The position numbers and the translations under genes are program-made. Of a stretch of 64,000 bases of DNA, positions 11,768 to 23,027 are shown one piece after another. This DNA is from Gremmenia infestans (taxonomy: Eukaryota > Ascomycota > Leotiomycetes > Helotiales > Hamatocanthoscyphaceae). The first letter of the stretch is position 1, and every line of letters starts with the position of its first letter. The stretch is taken from assembly GCA_032629725.1 (NCBI GenBank), contig JAFEVB010000012.1:248001-312000 (forward strand). The letters are read 5' to 3'. The notes below the pieces were generated by a model, which saw only the letters and a list, made by a program, of their open reading frames with translations, was not told the DNA's origin and ran no database searches.

Positions 11768-12245
11768 GACATTGGTTGCTGCATCGGGGGAGGCGGCGAG
11801 GCGTTGGCTTTTGCAATCAAGTACTACCAAGATCTGTGCCTCTAGAATCTGGAATCTAGTCTTGCGTTCCCTGTTATTTGCACAAACTCAGGATCCTTGG
11901 CTCCTCATACGGGCTTAGAGGCTGGAATGAGTGAGAGAATCACATAAATAAGACCGATATATAAACATAATTCGTTCCACAAATCTCCGTTGGACTCGAT
12001 AGTGAAGTTGATTCGAAAATGCACGTGATCCAAACATGCGGAGATATATCGAGTGTAGGAATGCACGGCAAGAAAATAGACATACCCAAGAACTGTACAT
12101 CGTAAGAAGATGGTGTAGCCATTCAGATTCTGATCACTTGGACCAAATATTTCCGCATGTCACACTTCTCGCGACTGTCTCACGTGAACGCGTGACTAAT
12201 TGAACGTTGTATTTATTTCATATCTACCGAGCGAGGCAATGCAAT
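11768..12245. other. Intergenic interval
   Basis: Spacer between the convergent P450 and C2H2 genes, presumably holding both 3' ends. No gene seen. Confidence 0.5.
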
Positions 12246-13335
12246 TTAACAAGTACTTAAACCAAACGGCCTCCTAGTGTTGAGACTCTCTTCACCTCTT
12301 CCCATACCCCCCGAACTCCATTCCCTCTTCCTCTCCTCGTACGGATCAAACTTCTCCTCCCTGCACCTCGACATAAGCACCTGACTATTCCACGCTTGCC
12401 AATCATATAGGCCCGCCTCGGGCTTGAAAATATCATCGTATGGCAGTTCGGACATGGCGCCCATGAACGTCTGGAAGGGCTGCGGGCTCCACGATGGGTT
12501 GGGGTACTCTGATTGTCTCGGGGCTGAGAGAGAAGGCGAGACTACTTCGGGGAGGCCTCCACCGTGAGAGTGGTGAGAGAGCGGAGCCCATGTTTCCTCG
12601 TACAGCGCGTCAAATTCACTGAGCTCGCCGTCTGGACTGGGGAGGCTGGGTACGTCCGAGTCGGAGACTGGGGGAGAGGGCAGGGCGGACATCTCCAGCC
12701 AGGTATCCTGGGGTTCGGTTTTGTGGTGGTGGGTATGTTCGTCACCAGTGTCCACTACGATTGTTGACGAGGCGGTAGAGGGGAGGCGTGACATGGGGAT
12801 TTGGGGTGATGACGAGGAGAAGGAGGTCATGATTGAGAGTCTTCTGTCGCTATCTGATGACGATGAGCTAGATTTCGAGGTCTTTCTTTCGGGGCGGCTT
12901 AGTTGGCGTCTTTTGGGGCCTTCTTGTGTGTACGAAGGGCGTCTGGAGTTGACTATTTTCCCGTCCGTGTCCCTCCAAAGCCTCTTTCTTGTTGCCAGTA
13001 TACCCAATCCTGGTCCCCCAGCCTCATCGTCCTTTTCCTTGTGGCGGGACATGTGTCTGTCTGGAGTTACATGTTAGATTGGGAAGTGATATAGAAGCCA
13101 TTGGGAGGCTCATACCTAACAGGTCTCGTCGACGGAAATGGGCACTACATCTCATACAGGTGTTATTGCCATCTTTGTGATTCAAAGCATGGCGATGAAG
13201 ATGCTCAGATCTGGAGAATGATTTCCCACAGCTTGGGAAACTGCATCCGAACTTCTTCTTGACCCCCTCGGAACTCTTAGAGCATGAACTCAAGGAAGAA
13301 GAGATGGAAGATGATCTGGTGCTTGTTGGAGCCAT
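12246..13335 (-). CDS. C2H2 zinc-finger transcription factor
   Basis: Two exons (13116-13335 and 12246-13060, minus strand) joined across a 55-base intron give 344 residues. The intron splits finger 2, which is the best proof of the junction. Finger 1 is C-x4-C-x12-H-x3-H (CSFPSCGKSFSRSEHLHRHA); finger 2 is C-x2-C-x12-H-x3-H (CMRCSAHFRRRDLLDRHMSR). They lie at about residues 30-80 in a Ser-rich start. The rest is a basic, Ser-rich linker (possible nuclear localisation) and an acidic Pro/Ser/Asp-rich part (for example SPPVSDSDVPSLPSPDGELS) typical of an activation region. Unlike many fungal two-finger factors it lacks the long middle-homology regulatory domain, so it is short for that group. 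DNA target and pathway are unknown. Confidence 0.85.
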
Positions 13336-15629
13336 TTTTAGTATTGTATGTTCAAGAGTATGAATCTATGATGTGAAGCTTGGACTCTGAAGCTATGAAC
13401 AAGAAGAAGAATGGGGGGAAGAGGGGTCCAAACAAAAGGATGGAGGGGCATATGTATATCAAGGCGGAACAACTTCCTCTAGCTCTTAGAGCTCCCAATC
13501 GCGCATATTTCGCACCGATAACCGGGCGCTGTCACCCGCAACGGCGAGCTAAATGGGCCACGGGCCTATACAAGAGGCGTCTTAGAGCGACATGTCAAGG
13601 GCGCTGTCCTCCGTCACAGCCAGGCGTCTGAAGCCAGAGAGAGTCAGTCAATCGCGGCTTCGAGGGTCTTGCAGGCATGAATGGCAGTCGGACCAGCTAT
13701 CCCTACATTTTTGGTCTATCCTACGACTTAGAAGTTGGCTTCAACGGCTTGCCTGCTTGCCTGCTTGCTGGCTTGCACTGCGAGTTGCGCGACTCATCTC
13801 ATCACAACTTCCTAACTTGGAAAGTTTACGAGCTAAATGATGTCGGGAGCGAGTCAATTGAACCCTATCATTGGTAAGCTATGGCTCGTGTCGATGGCTA
13901 GGGGTGCCGGTTGGCGTCTTGCTAATGCCCCTCCTCGTGGGCTGGTCCATAATTCACGTTAGAAGTCGGCCACACAGCATGGACAACCCGAGACATATTA
14001 CCCCTCCAACCCCTCTTTCTCCACTGTAAACGCCAAACGAGACCTTCTCTTCCATGCTACTGTATAGTGGGTGGGTGCACTGCACTGCTACTGTACTGTG
14101 TTGTCCCTTGCCCGAGGAAACGGCGAACGAGCGTCGTCGGCGGGCACCCAGCCGCCCTACCATACCCACCTCTTCTCATCTCATCTCATCGTGAACTTTA
14201 CCCTAAAAAGCTTCACCCTATCGCGCTGCACGGCACTGCGCTTACAACTGCTTATCGCGGTCTACTCTACTGTACAACGGACCCGAAACCTGCTGGCCCG
14301 CGAACAATGGCAAAGCGAATCCAACTAATGCGCACACGGCTGTCTAGATCTGTCACACAGTACATATTTTGCTCAGGTCAGCAAGTGTGCCTGTGAGCTG
14401 TGTTATCGGCGGAGGCCTTGTACTTCCCCACCAATCAAATGCCAAGATACTCCGTACGGAGTCCAAGAAGAGGGGTAGACAGACGGTAATCGTAGACCGG
14501 TCGAACGATAGAAGGCGATAGGGAAACGCTGCAAAGAACACCGACATGCCGTCACATCCAGCAGCGAGTGCAGTGCCTATCTATCTAGTATCTACAGTAC
14601 CTACTGTATCTATCCGCCATCCAAACCCCCGACCGGCACTGTGTAGTATAAAATAAAAAATAAGGTTGACTTGTTCCCATGGGCACGCAATATTAGAGGC
14701 ACATAATTCGATGGCCCATCTTTACCATTCGGTAGGTAAGCCGAGATTGTCGGGGGGGGAATACAAAATTGAGGGGATATTTGGAAACTCGGGAATATAA
14801 TTCGATGATGATGAGTCAAATGAAGCATTATTAATACGATGCTATCTAGGCGATAAATCTTTGTCCGCGGTCCTTCTACTCCATATTGTAGAAGAGGTCC
14901 AATCGATTGCATTGGATTATCAGATTGTTCAATCAAAGGGCGTCGGTCGCCCTCGTCTCGGCCGCGCATGTCCGAAAGCAGACTGCCGATAGCTAATCTG
15001 ATGCGTCGGGATACCCTTTCGAGCCCCTTTACTCTACGTCTGGCGCTTTGCTTTGGGAATGTGACCGCGATAGCCAACAGCGGAGAATGCGACGTCGGCA
15101 AGTATGCGACCTTGCCGATAGAAAGGACTGGGGACCTGGAAATGTTGGGGAACTGAGGAGCGATCTCGGAGTGAGTACGGAGTAAAAGTAGAGTGCGGAG
15201 TGAGTATCACGTGCGTGTACGGGAATGCCTTTCGAACATTTGTGGCGCTTCGTCGCTGAATCTTTGTCCTTTTTTTTTGGAATTTGATACTTAAATACTC
15301 CAGATATTCAAAAGTATACAAAGAAAAGAGAGAAGGGGGCCTTGCGTTTAATTTTATACATAAGCTCCAGCAACAAAAATGGGGGTCCTTGGTAAATGGG
15401 GGCCCCTCCATTCGCATGTCCGTGTGTCGTTTGTCGTAGCGCCTCATATTTTCATTATGTCCTGATGCAAAATTATCCCTCACTAGGAAAGAATGAGCAA
15501 TAGTAATCATTTCTCCTTTCTGGATCAATACCACCGCAACACTGAGTCTGGATAATAAAGGGTAAGCAAAGAGTAGTACAAGTCCTGAGCATAATCCTTG
15601 ATAGCATTTGTCACATCCTCCTACAACGT
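13336..15629. other. 2.3 kb gene-free interval
   Basis: No gene supported. Two long minus-strand frames (14610-15101, 15034-15534) have arbitrary composition, non-conserved junctions and no splice logic. The interval carries the perfect 14-bp palindrome ACTCCGTACGGAGT at 14449-14462 and related GTACGGAGT pieces near 15175-15210, a GCTTGCCTGCTTGC run near 13749, and polypyrimidine stretches; it is likely the promoter region of the C2H2 gene plus the 3' flank of the next gene. Confidence 0.45.
14449..14462. repeat. Perfect 14-bp palindrome ACTCCGTACGGAGT
   Basis: The two halves are exact reverse complements. Fragments of the same word (GTACGGAGT, GTGCGGAGTGAGT) recur at about 15175-15210. This kind of CTCCGTACGGAG word is frequent in filamentous fungal DNA; whether it is a protein-binding site or a repeat remnant cannot be told here. 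Confidence 0.6.
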
Positions 15630-17589
15630 CTATTCATCGTACCCGTCAAGGAACATGTGGTCCCACCAATTCCACAATTCCTTGGCTTCTTCACTGGCTT
15701 CTTCGCCAAGTGACATGGCATCTCCCCCCTCGTCCTCATCAGATCCTACTTCCATAGCCTCAACTATGCCATGGACCTTGGAAGTCTCTTCCTGCTCCTC
15801 ATTGGACTGAAATTCCATGACCTCATCTGTGACAAGTGGCATGGGAGTATCCTCCTCAATTTCCTCGTCATCGGATCCTACTTCACTGATATCGATAGAT
15901 GTGTAAGGTGGCAGGCTTTCGTCATCTTTAGGCGCTGTCGCTTCTGCATAAGAAGGTGGGGTTTCAACTGGTGGCTCTCTGCTATTGATATTTTCCTCCA
16001 CCTTGCGCGCAATCACCTGCACGTCTCGCGCGACGTCTCCAACACCAGGATCTCGAATAGGTGTCAGAATGGGCGGATTCCGGAAACGAAAGGTCCTCCC
16101 ATCAAGTCCTTCTGGCGTTATGAAAGGACGTGATAATTCGTCGCCGTCGTGGACAAAGCCTCTGCGTTCAAGGTAATCCTGGAAATCCTATACGTAAAGA
16201 GTCAGAATCGCCTGGTGTGGTAGAAACGAAGAGTCCGAATAATATTTTACGGAAGTTGAGGCAATGTTCCAGGAGTAATTGACTCAATACGCATATGGAG
16301 TAAACTACTCCTGAGATGTCCGAGGTAAGACATATTCGACCTAGAAGAAGACTTACTCGCTCGTCTGATACTGTATAGTAACGATAGTCTCGAGCGTCGC
16401 TGTCGAACAATGTAATCCCATTCTTTAAGAAATCGACATTAGTCCACTCGTTGAAATGAATTCCCGGTCCGTACCTGACTGTTCCTATCGGGGGGAAATC
16501 GCGAACTCTACGGCCCTCTGGTTCAAGGAATCTCGCAAACAAGGCTTCGTCAATAATCTTATACCTTCGTTTTTGGCTAAAAGGATTAAGTATTATTTGA
16601 ATCCCTATCGCTCCGGTAAATTTACCACTCATTTCTGGTCCAGGGTCATCGGCTGCATATGGGACAATCTCCTGTATATTTCCCAAGCGTAGGTCGGGTC
16701 GTTCGTCAGGTCGGAAAGCATGAGTTACGAGCCACTGCTCAAATGTCACTGGATCGGAAACGTGATAATCCATATATCCACGCCCTGGGCTACGAATCTG
16801 AATGCCATGTTTCCTCTGATAAGTGAGATCATAGGACAGAACTTCGTCCGCATCCTCCGTCTCCTCGTCGAAAATCCAGAGTTTCTCGGGTATATCTTCA
16901 CGTATAACCAGCGGTGGATTGGCTAACGGCCTTTTGAGGTGTCGAGATATTGTTCGGGCGATGGGCTTCGGAGGCGCGTTTGGCTAGACAATTTCGTCAG
17001 CGGCATATATGTCTTATACATCGCGGCTCACTTACATCAGGCTTCATTTTCAGGGCACCAGCCTCACTGGATGTCTTCCGCCTATGCTTCTCAACCCTCT
17101 TGAATGTGTCCTCAAATATCCTAGGATCGGGCAGCCTCGATGATGGGTCGTGCCTTTCGATCTTCAAAGTACCATTTTCGTTCTCAGGAGAATAAGTGAC
17201 TGAGTGGGACGATTCAGCATGGGGAGACTCGGGTAGCTGCTCTTCATGGGCTAGTGATTCGGTTGACGATGTTGATGTTTCGCTCGTGATATGTGCCTCA
17301 GAGATTGCAGTTCCGGATGGGAGCGTCGGAGGAAGATTCTGGGCTCTATCTACATGCAAATCAGTCACAAAAAGGTCTCATACGAAGTGGAACATTCTGG
17401 CCTACCTGGTCTTCGACGCCCTGCGACCCGGCTGCCAATGCTATCTGGAGTAAGATCAGGTGGAATGTTTTCTTGCAGCTGTCCTGAAAACGCATCGCTT
17501 GTGAACGCCGTCTTTGGCGGCTTCCTCTTTTGCTTCGAGTTTGCGGACACGGCACCCTGATTGTCTCTGTTCTTTTGCGAACGGGGCAT
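15630..17589 (-). CDS. Conserved-looking acidic orphan protein with PPSY motif
   Basis: Four minus-strand exons (17406-17589, 17036-17349, 16357-16983, 15630-16187) join in phase to 560 residues. The start (MPRSQKNRDNQG) is basic and polar, followed by a Ser/Glu-rich disordered stretch. The middle (about residues 215-395) looks folded, with many aromatic residues and phrases such as YMDYHVSDPVTFEQWLVTHA and GPGIHFNEWTNVDFLKNG. The C-terminal 130 residues are very acidic with a PPSYAEAT motif (a PPxY-like site, possibly a WW/ubiquitin-ligase docking site) and end in KELWNWWDHMFLDGYDE. I do not recognise a named domain. The last intron (16188-16356, 169 bases) is three times longer than the others and has no in-frame stop until 16170. 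The gene lies 201 bases downstream of another minus-strand orphan. Confidence 0.75.
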
Positions 17590-17790
17590 AATGTAGATGA
17601 ATGTTTCAAAGTATATGGAACGTCATGGTTGAGAATGGGTCGGATTGGGATGGAATTATCGTGGCCCAAGCTATAGCAGCCGTTCCTTCCCAATACGTTG
17701 CCATCATCAGCAAGGCCGTCAGGCGCCCTTGCCACCACATTCACGGGTCAAATATCTTTGAATCGACATTTCTAGCATTATTATACATCT

Positions 17791-20000
17791 TCACTGAGAC
17801 TTTTCTCCATACTCGTGGTTCCACCGCAATCTGAGCCGACCTGATGGCCTCGAGGACAGGCCAATGTGCCCAGGTTCGGTTTCTGTGCCCCCCTCCGAGT
17901 AATATTTGACAGGAGGTTTGTTTTTTAGAGCGTTAGCCAGCTCAGATTCAGAGTAAGCGCATATATTTGGCCTACAGGTTCTTAATGTCAGTGTTGTGTT
18001 CTTAAAAGATCTTGAGTGCAACGACTCTAGCCGTGGCTCCCAAAACATTGAATACGATATTGGAATGCAAGACTAGAGGAAACACTCCCAGATATTGCTT
18101 ACCCAAGTTCTTCCCGCATAGCTTCAGAGATATCTGCAATTGCACGCCAGAGTCCTAGACGTCGACCCTTTCTGCAAAACTCGCTGTTTGTATCGCAGTC
18201 GACCCAGAGAATCCAGAGTCCGATCATCCAAATAGAGTTGGCGATCGAAACCACAAACAGCCATTCGTAGGAAAATCCCCACTGTCATAAGTCAGCCAAG
18301 TTTCTCGGAAGTTTCCGAGATTTAGCATACCTGATACTCGTTGCTTTTGGTGTTGCAGATGAAGTTGTTCTTGTTTGACGGGTAGAAGCCCCAATCGGAC
18401 CAATAACGGTAATCGCCTTGCTCGGGATACTTATAGAAATGGTCCCACCAACTCGCATTTACGGTTGGATTTTCCCAATAGTAAATTAAAGTCTGTACTT
18501 GCTCGACTTTGTAATAGCCTGAGACATTTGCTCGACTCTGGCTGAAATTATGACAATGATTTACGGTCTGTTGATAAGGGCTGTCATAGTATGAAGATGA
18601 ATATGAAGATGCATATGTTGAGTAGTTGGACGGTGGGACAGTAAAGAAGGTAACGTTGGTAGCCTCCCTACGGTCGATGGATGCTTCATATTCCTTTTCG
18701 TACCAGGCAGCGCATGCCATTTGAACACTTACAAAGCTGGTGTTTGTTGTTCCCGTCGGAACTAGTCCACCATCTGTCAGCATGGGCCGCGCCTAGGTGA
18801 AAAACTTCGCAAAAATCACGTTTTCAGACGGCACTTTTATGCAGCTCAATTTCCTCCCCAATAACTGCACTTTTCAGGAGCAGAAATTTCCAAGTTCGAG
18901 AATATTCACTGGGAGAGAAATGGGGCAAACTCGTCAAGGGCAACGACCATCCAACGAGCTCCAAATAAACCAGTCAAGTTGAAAGCCCTCATTGCAAAAG
19001 TTTAACGAGACTCTGAAGACTTACAAACAGAACGCAGTTCTTCTGTGTTTTGGATTGATGCATTTGGCCACTTGAAGAAGGAAGATTGCGATGCTTCATA
19101 TCCACTACATGCATCTAAAAGGCTACCATTCGAACGGTTAATCAAAAATCCTCGGAATATTAAGGTATAATGTGTGACGAACCTTGGAAAAGATACCAAA
19201 TATATAGTCGATATGAAGAGCCATATCAAAATCAGCTTTACCCGCCAATTTCCATACTTAGGCAGTCCCTTGAGTAATTGCCAGAGCAATTCCGGTTTGG
19301 TCGAGTATAAACCCAATGAAGCATAGAGCTCAAATGATATAGGCGCTAATTCAGCAATACGCAACAAAGCATCGCTGAAAACTCGGTAGGCCAGCAAGGT
19401 CAAAATTCCCTGTACGCCTCGTCCCACAATCCAATTCCAGGCCAAGTCAAGAGCTTTGGCGGAGCCGTAGTCAAAGTGTCCAAACCTGAGACTGATACCA
19501 ACGAAGGTCCAGCTACCGTCTCCGTAGCAATCGTTTTGGAAGGGTAGATCCGTGTGCCCAGTTTCTATATGGGTCTGGACAACGAACCAGAGCGGGAGAA
19601 ACACCACGAGAAAAAGGACTGAAAATATAGAGAAATGACGAGCTGGCGTTCGCCAATATCCCAAGTTGAGGCCTAAGTACTTGTTCGTTTTGCGAAAAGC
19701 TTTTGGTGGCGGCGTGTCCTCCTGAGAGGGAAATCCATCGTCGGAAGTTTTGGAAAATGTATCTTCAGAACCTAATCCCAGTTGCTTCATTTTAACTGGC
19801 TCATAGAATTTCTTGCTCCACGGCCCCTTAAGTAGACCTGACACCAAACGCTTCCGCTTGATGAAAGATTCATTGTTCCGAGGGGAGGCAACCGATCCCA
19901 ATGGGGCTACATCCTCACCGCTGAGGCGCAAGGGCCTGGGAGGCAATGCAGGCTTTCCATTGCGACCTTCCAAATCATCCGACTCCATCGCGAAATCCAA
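17791..20000 (-). CDS. Orphan multi-pass membrane glycoprotein
   Basis: My model uses exons 19025-20000, 18331-18773, 18103-18281 and 17791-17971 (minus strand), 592 residues, all phases consistent. The N-terminal ~115 residues are cytoplasm-like (Pro/Lys-rich, PPRPLRLSG). Membrane segments are visible at about residues 120-140 (IFSVLFLVVFLPLWFVV), 255-275 (VKLILIWLFISTIYLVSF) and 475-500 (WLFVVSIANSIWMIGLWILW), with a weaker one near 195-215. Between the second and last lies a loop with many N-glycosylation sequons (NRS, NGS, NAS, NTS, NVT, NYS, NFS, NVS) and several Cys, so it is probably outside the cell or in the ER lumen. The short tail is polar. Intron 1 (18774-19024) is 251 bases, unusually long; a small extra exon inside it cannot be excluded. 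No family recognised; a plasma-membrane sensor or transporter-associated protein is possible. Confidence 0.68.
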
Positions 20001-21259
20001 GTTCTGTGTTGGTGTTGTGTCAAACGAACGTCTTGAGAAATGTATTGAGATAGCTTGCGGAACAGGTAAATCAAGTTACGTTCATCGCTAAAAAAAAAGT
20101 CACAAAACAAAGTACTCCACTGGTACAAGCCCAAAGAAACCACTCGCTGCCGAACTAAAGCTTTGTATGACAGGATCGAAGGAGAGAAATCGTTGACTTA
20201 AGGAAGACTGACGGTGCCTAGACTGTGAGGATGCGGCGCTGCAATGAATACCCTTGTAGCGTCAGCCCACACACAGCCTCAGAGACCCTGAGATCAAGAG
20301 GGGCATAATCCATAGAAGGAATGCATTTTGTACTACATAATAAACTTAGATGCAGAAGAATGATGCAATTTTGAATGATAGAGAACTTTCGAATGCAAGA
20401 TACAATCAATAGCTGATTTGACGCCGAGAGGAACTTTTCAACATCCCCCGTAAAATATACTGGTATAAAACTTGCTATAAAAAAGAACATGGATTATCGC
20501 GTTCTACCAATTAGCACCCAAAACATCCAAAAGCGCGGCAGATCTGTGGAGTAATGTTCCATCTCCCAATTTTAGATACCAATAGGAAAAGTTTCCAGAG
20601 GCGTGGTTGGTTGGTTGGTTGGTTACATCAATCAACGTCTGTTACCAGGCTTATCAAAACCTACCCGTTGGCCTAATGCCGCCCCCCAGTAGTGGTTGGT
20701 TCTTAGTGCCCAGGCATGGACCCTGCCATTTACTTTATAGCCGTTGCCACAAAAGTGCTTGATTATCCACCTACCCTGCTTAAGCTCACGTGACATGTTC
20801 TTTTTATTAATTTAGATTCTGTATTCACCAGATCTATCCTTTTAATAGATGATGATGCCCTAGTATAAGATGAAGCGATTACAAGGTCTCATCTAAGGCT
20901 TACAAATCGCCGCTTAACCCAGCAGGTCATATCATTACCACGTGGGCTAGCTCTATTGCTCAGAGCCATTGACCCCTGCCGAAGCTTGAAATTCATTGAA
21001 TAAACGCAACATGTCAATTCCCCCGCAAAGCAGAGTCATTCCCAACTGCGGCTTCTATTGTTTACTCCAGCTTTGATTTTAGTAACGCATTGTGTTGTTA
21101 CCGAGTTTACAGTATTACTAAGCAAACCTACGCCGTGTTCCGTCCCATTTTCTTCAGTACACTCGGCACGTCTATACCATCTTTTAGCATCTCAGCAATA
21201 TCACTGTTCTCACGCATCGATGCTGTAAATTTACAACACGGTTGTTCCTGCCATCAGAG
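20001..21259. other. Divergent promoter interval
   Basis: Lies between the minus-strand membrane protein and the plus-strand Zn2Cys6 gene, so it should hold both promoters. No gene seen. A (TGGT)n-like run of five TTGG units sits at about 20604-20624, and several CACGTG-like words occur (CACGTGAC near 20787, CCACGTGGG near 20939). Confidence 0.5.
20604..20624. repeat. TTGG tetranucleotide microsatellite
   Basis: Five uninterrupted GGTT/TTGG units in the divergent promoter interval. Simple-sequence repeat with no further function visible. Confidence 0.8.
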
Positions 21260-23027
21260 ATGCGCGCGACTCTTCGTAGGTCTTGCAATGCTTGTGCAAA
21301 GGCAAAGCATCGTTGCGATCTCCGAACCCCCCATTGCTCGCGATGCATCAAGAAGAAGTTTAATTGTATCTATGCGAACGAGCCTCTAACCTCATCATCG
21401 CCAGATATATTTGACTCGCCACCCTCAGATGCGGTAGGAAACGGTTGGCCTGCTGTCATGAATGGCGTCGAGGTGTCCAAAATGACTTCGAGAGATGGGA
21501 CGACCACGCCGAAGTTTTCAGAGACCTCAGTAGGCCTGTTAAATCCAGGGAACGCGTATTTCGATCCATTTGATTCATATCCGCCCACACGACTTCCTCG
21601 GGTAACTGCTCAGCGTCTCATCCACCACTGTAAGCCCTGTTCCCTAAATTATAAACGTGACTAACGTACCTAGTTCTTTCCACCATTGCATTCCAGTACT
21701 ACCCACTTGGTGAGCTTATTCTCATATGAAAAAGCCGTTTTTCTGCACAGGACTTAAGGAGCTAAGGAGCTAAGGATATGTTTTAGGAGCCCATATGAAA
21801 AGTCCTAAAACTGCTCCCAGGCTTCTTAGCTCTGTCTTAAGATCCAACTTTTTACTATGCTAATACTTGGTTAAGACCTAAACGTAGAAACAAACCCGTT
21901 TCTTGTCTCATGGTGGCCCCTTGCCCTTGAAGACTCGGCATTGTTTCACGTCTCTTTACAGACAGCATCCCTGGACGGGGAGTTGCGAGCTCAGAGGGGG
22001 TTTCCAATTTCAGAACTACTAATGAGAGATTCACTATCTCTAGTGAGACGAAAGATTGAGGACTCATCATTGGCATTTCAAGATGAGACTATGAACTCCG
22101 TTGTTACCTTGGCGGCAATTGAAGTAAAAAAGCCCTTCCCAGCTGCAAAATTAGCTTTGGATTGCTAACCTGATCCGGACAGCATGGAAAGGGAAATGTT
22201 GAATCTAGCAGAATGCATATTGATGGAATCAAAAGAATGGTTAGTGTCAGGGGTGGAATCAACGAGGTAAAGGGCACAAGCCCGCTTACCGCAAGAATGG
22301 TTTCCTGGTAAGACTTGCACATATGAAGGCGACGCGCAGCTAAATGGCTCCATCTAGGGTATCTATGCTGGTTACAGGAGCTCCTCAATTTCAGACTCAA
22401 GATGATTTTGGATTTGGAAGTGGAATTGGATCAATACCGCAATGGCAGCTGGCGGGCCTAGATTCAGAGAATATGGCTCTCGATGATTTGGACGTCGACC
22501 CTGCCATGAGCAACATCATATCTCGTCTCCGCGCTATATTCCACGAGCCACGACTTTCACGCTTAACAAGTACTGACCTACATGATCTGACATGCTATGT
22601 CACACATAAGCTGCTGCTTCTGCCTCCTCTCGCGCCTGCGAATCCAATGCGATCGGCTATTTCGGAATGCCTTCGATACGCGTTGGCTCTCTACATGTTG
22701 ATATTACATGGGACAACATACTATTCGCACGAAGATCTAGCTAATACCATCATGATCCACCTCAAGACTCATCTCGAGGCTTTGGCTAGGATAAAATACG
22801 ATCATGGTCCGCTGGGGATTTGGGCCATTTCTATGGGAATCGTCGCTGGCGTCGGAACGAAAGATCACCAGTGGTTCCTGAACCAAGCTCGCATGGCTAA
22901 GATAGCTCTTGGCTTACAAACATGGGAAGATGTCCTCGTCAGTCTGGAAAGCATACTCTGGATGAGGGTGGGGCAGCTAGAACTCTTTCAGGAAAAGTGG
23001 GGCGATATCTTGAAGGTCACGACGTAA
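21260..23027 (+). CDS. Zn2Cys6 (GAL4-type) transcription factor
   Basis: Five exons (21260-21629, 21674-21709, 21888-22123, 22183-22307, 22358-23027) give 478 residues, with every phase matching. The ATG at 21260 is the first after an in-frame stop at 21227. Residues 8-38 are the binuclear zinc cluster C-x2-C-x6-C-x6-C-x2-C-x6-C (CNACAKAKHRC...CSRC...C). The remainder matches the helical part seen in aflatoxin-regulator-like or sterol-uptake-like fungal regulators (WWPLALEDSALFHVSLQTA, FQDETMNSVVTLAAIE, GGINEVKGTSPLTARM), which is weakly conserved in fungi. Exon 2 is only 36 bases. Intron 2 is 178 bases and full of inverted and direct repeats, against 44-59 for the other introns. It lies 570 bases upstream of the ERG5-like gene in the same direction and may regulate it; that is inference only. 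Confidence 0.85.
21710..21887. repeat. Repeat-laden long intron of the Zn2Cys6 gene
   Basis: This 178-base intron contains the direct repeat CATATGAAAA twice (about 21723 and 21791), a GGAGCTAA tandem (about 21758-21776) and, 45 bases later, an approximate inverted partner (CTTCTTAGCTCTGTCTTAAG, about 21822-21841), plus a shorter inverted pair TTTTAGGAGC / GTCCTAAAAC. The arrangement is that of a folded-back insertion in an otherwise ordinary intron. Donor GTGAGC, branch GCTAAT and acceptor CGTAG remain intact. Confidence 0.6.

Noticed and set aside
14610..15534. Two overlapping minus-strand frames of 163 and 166 codons
   Set aside because: Composition is arbitrary, they overlap each other in different frames, and no splice sites join them into one product.
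18797..18982. Plus-strand frame inside intron 1 of the membrane-protein gene, with protein-like phrases (MQLNFLPNNCTFQEQ)
   Set aside because: Starts with GTG in the open frame and only 47 codons from an ATG, no flanking exons, and it lies antisense within an intron; kept only as a remark on that intron.
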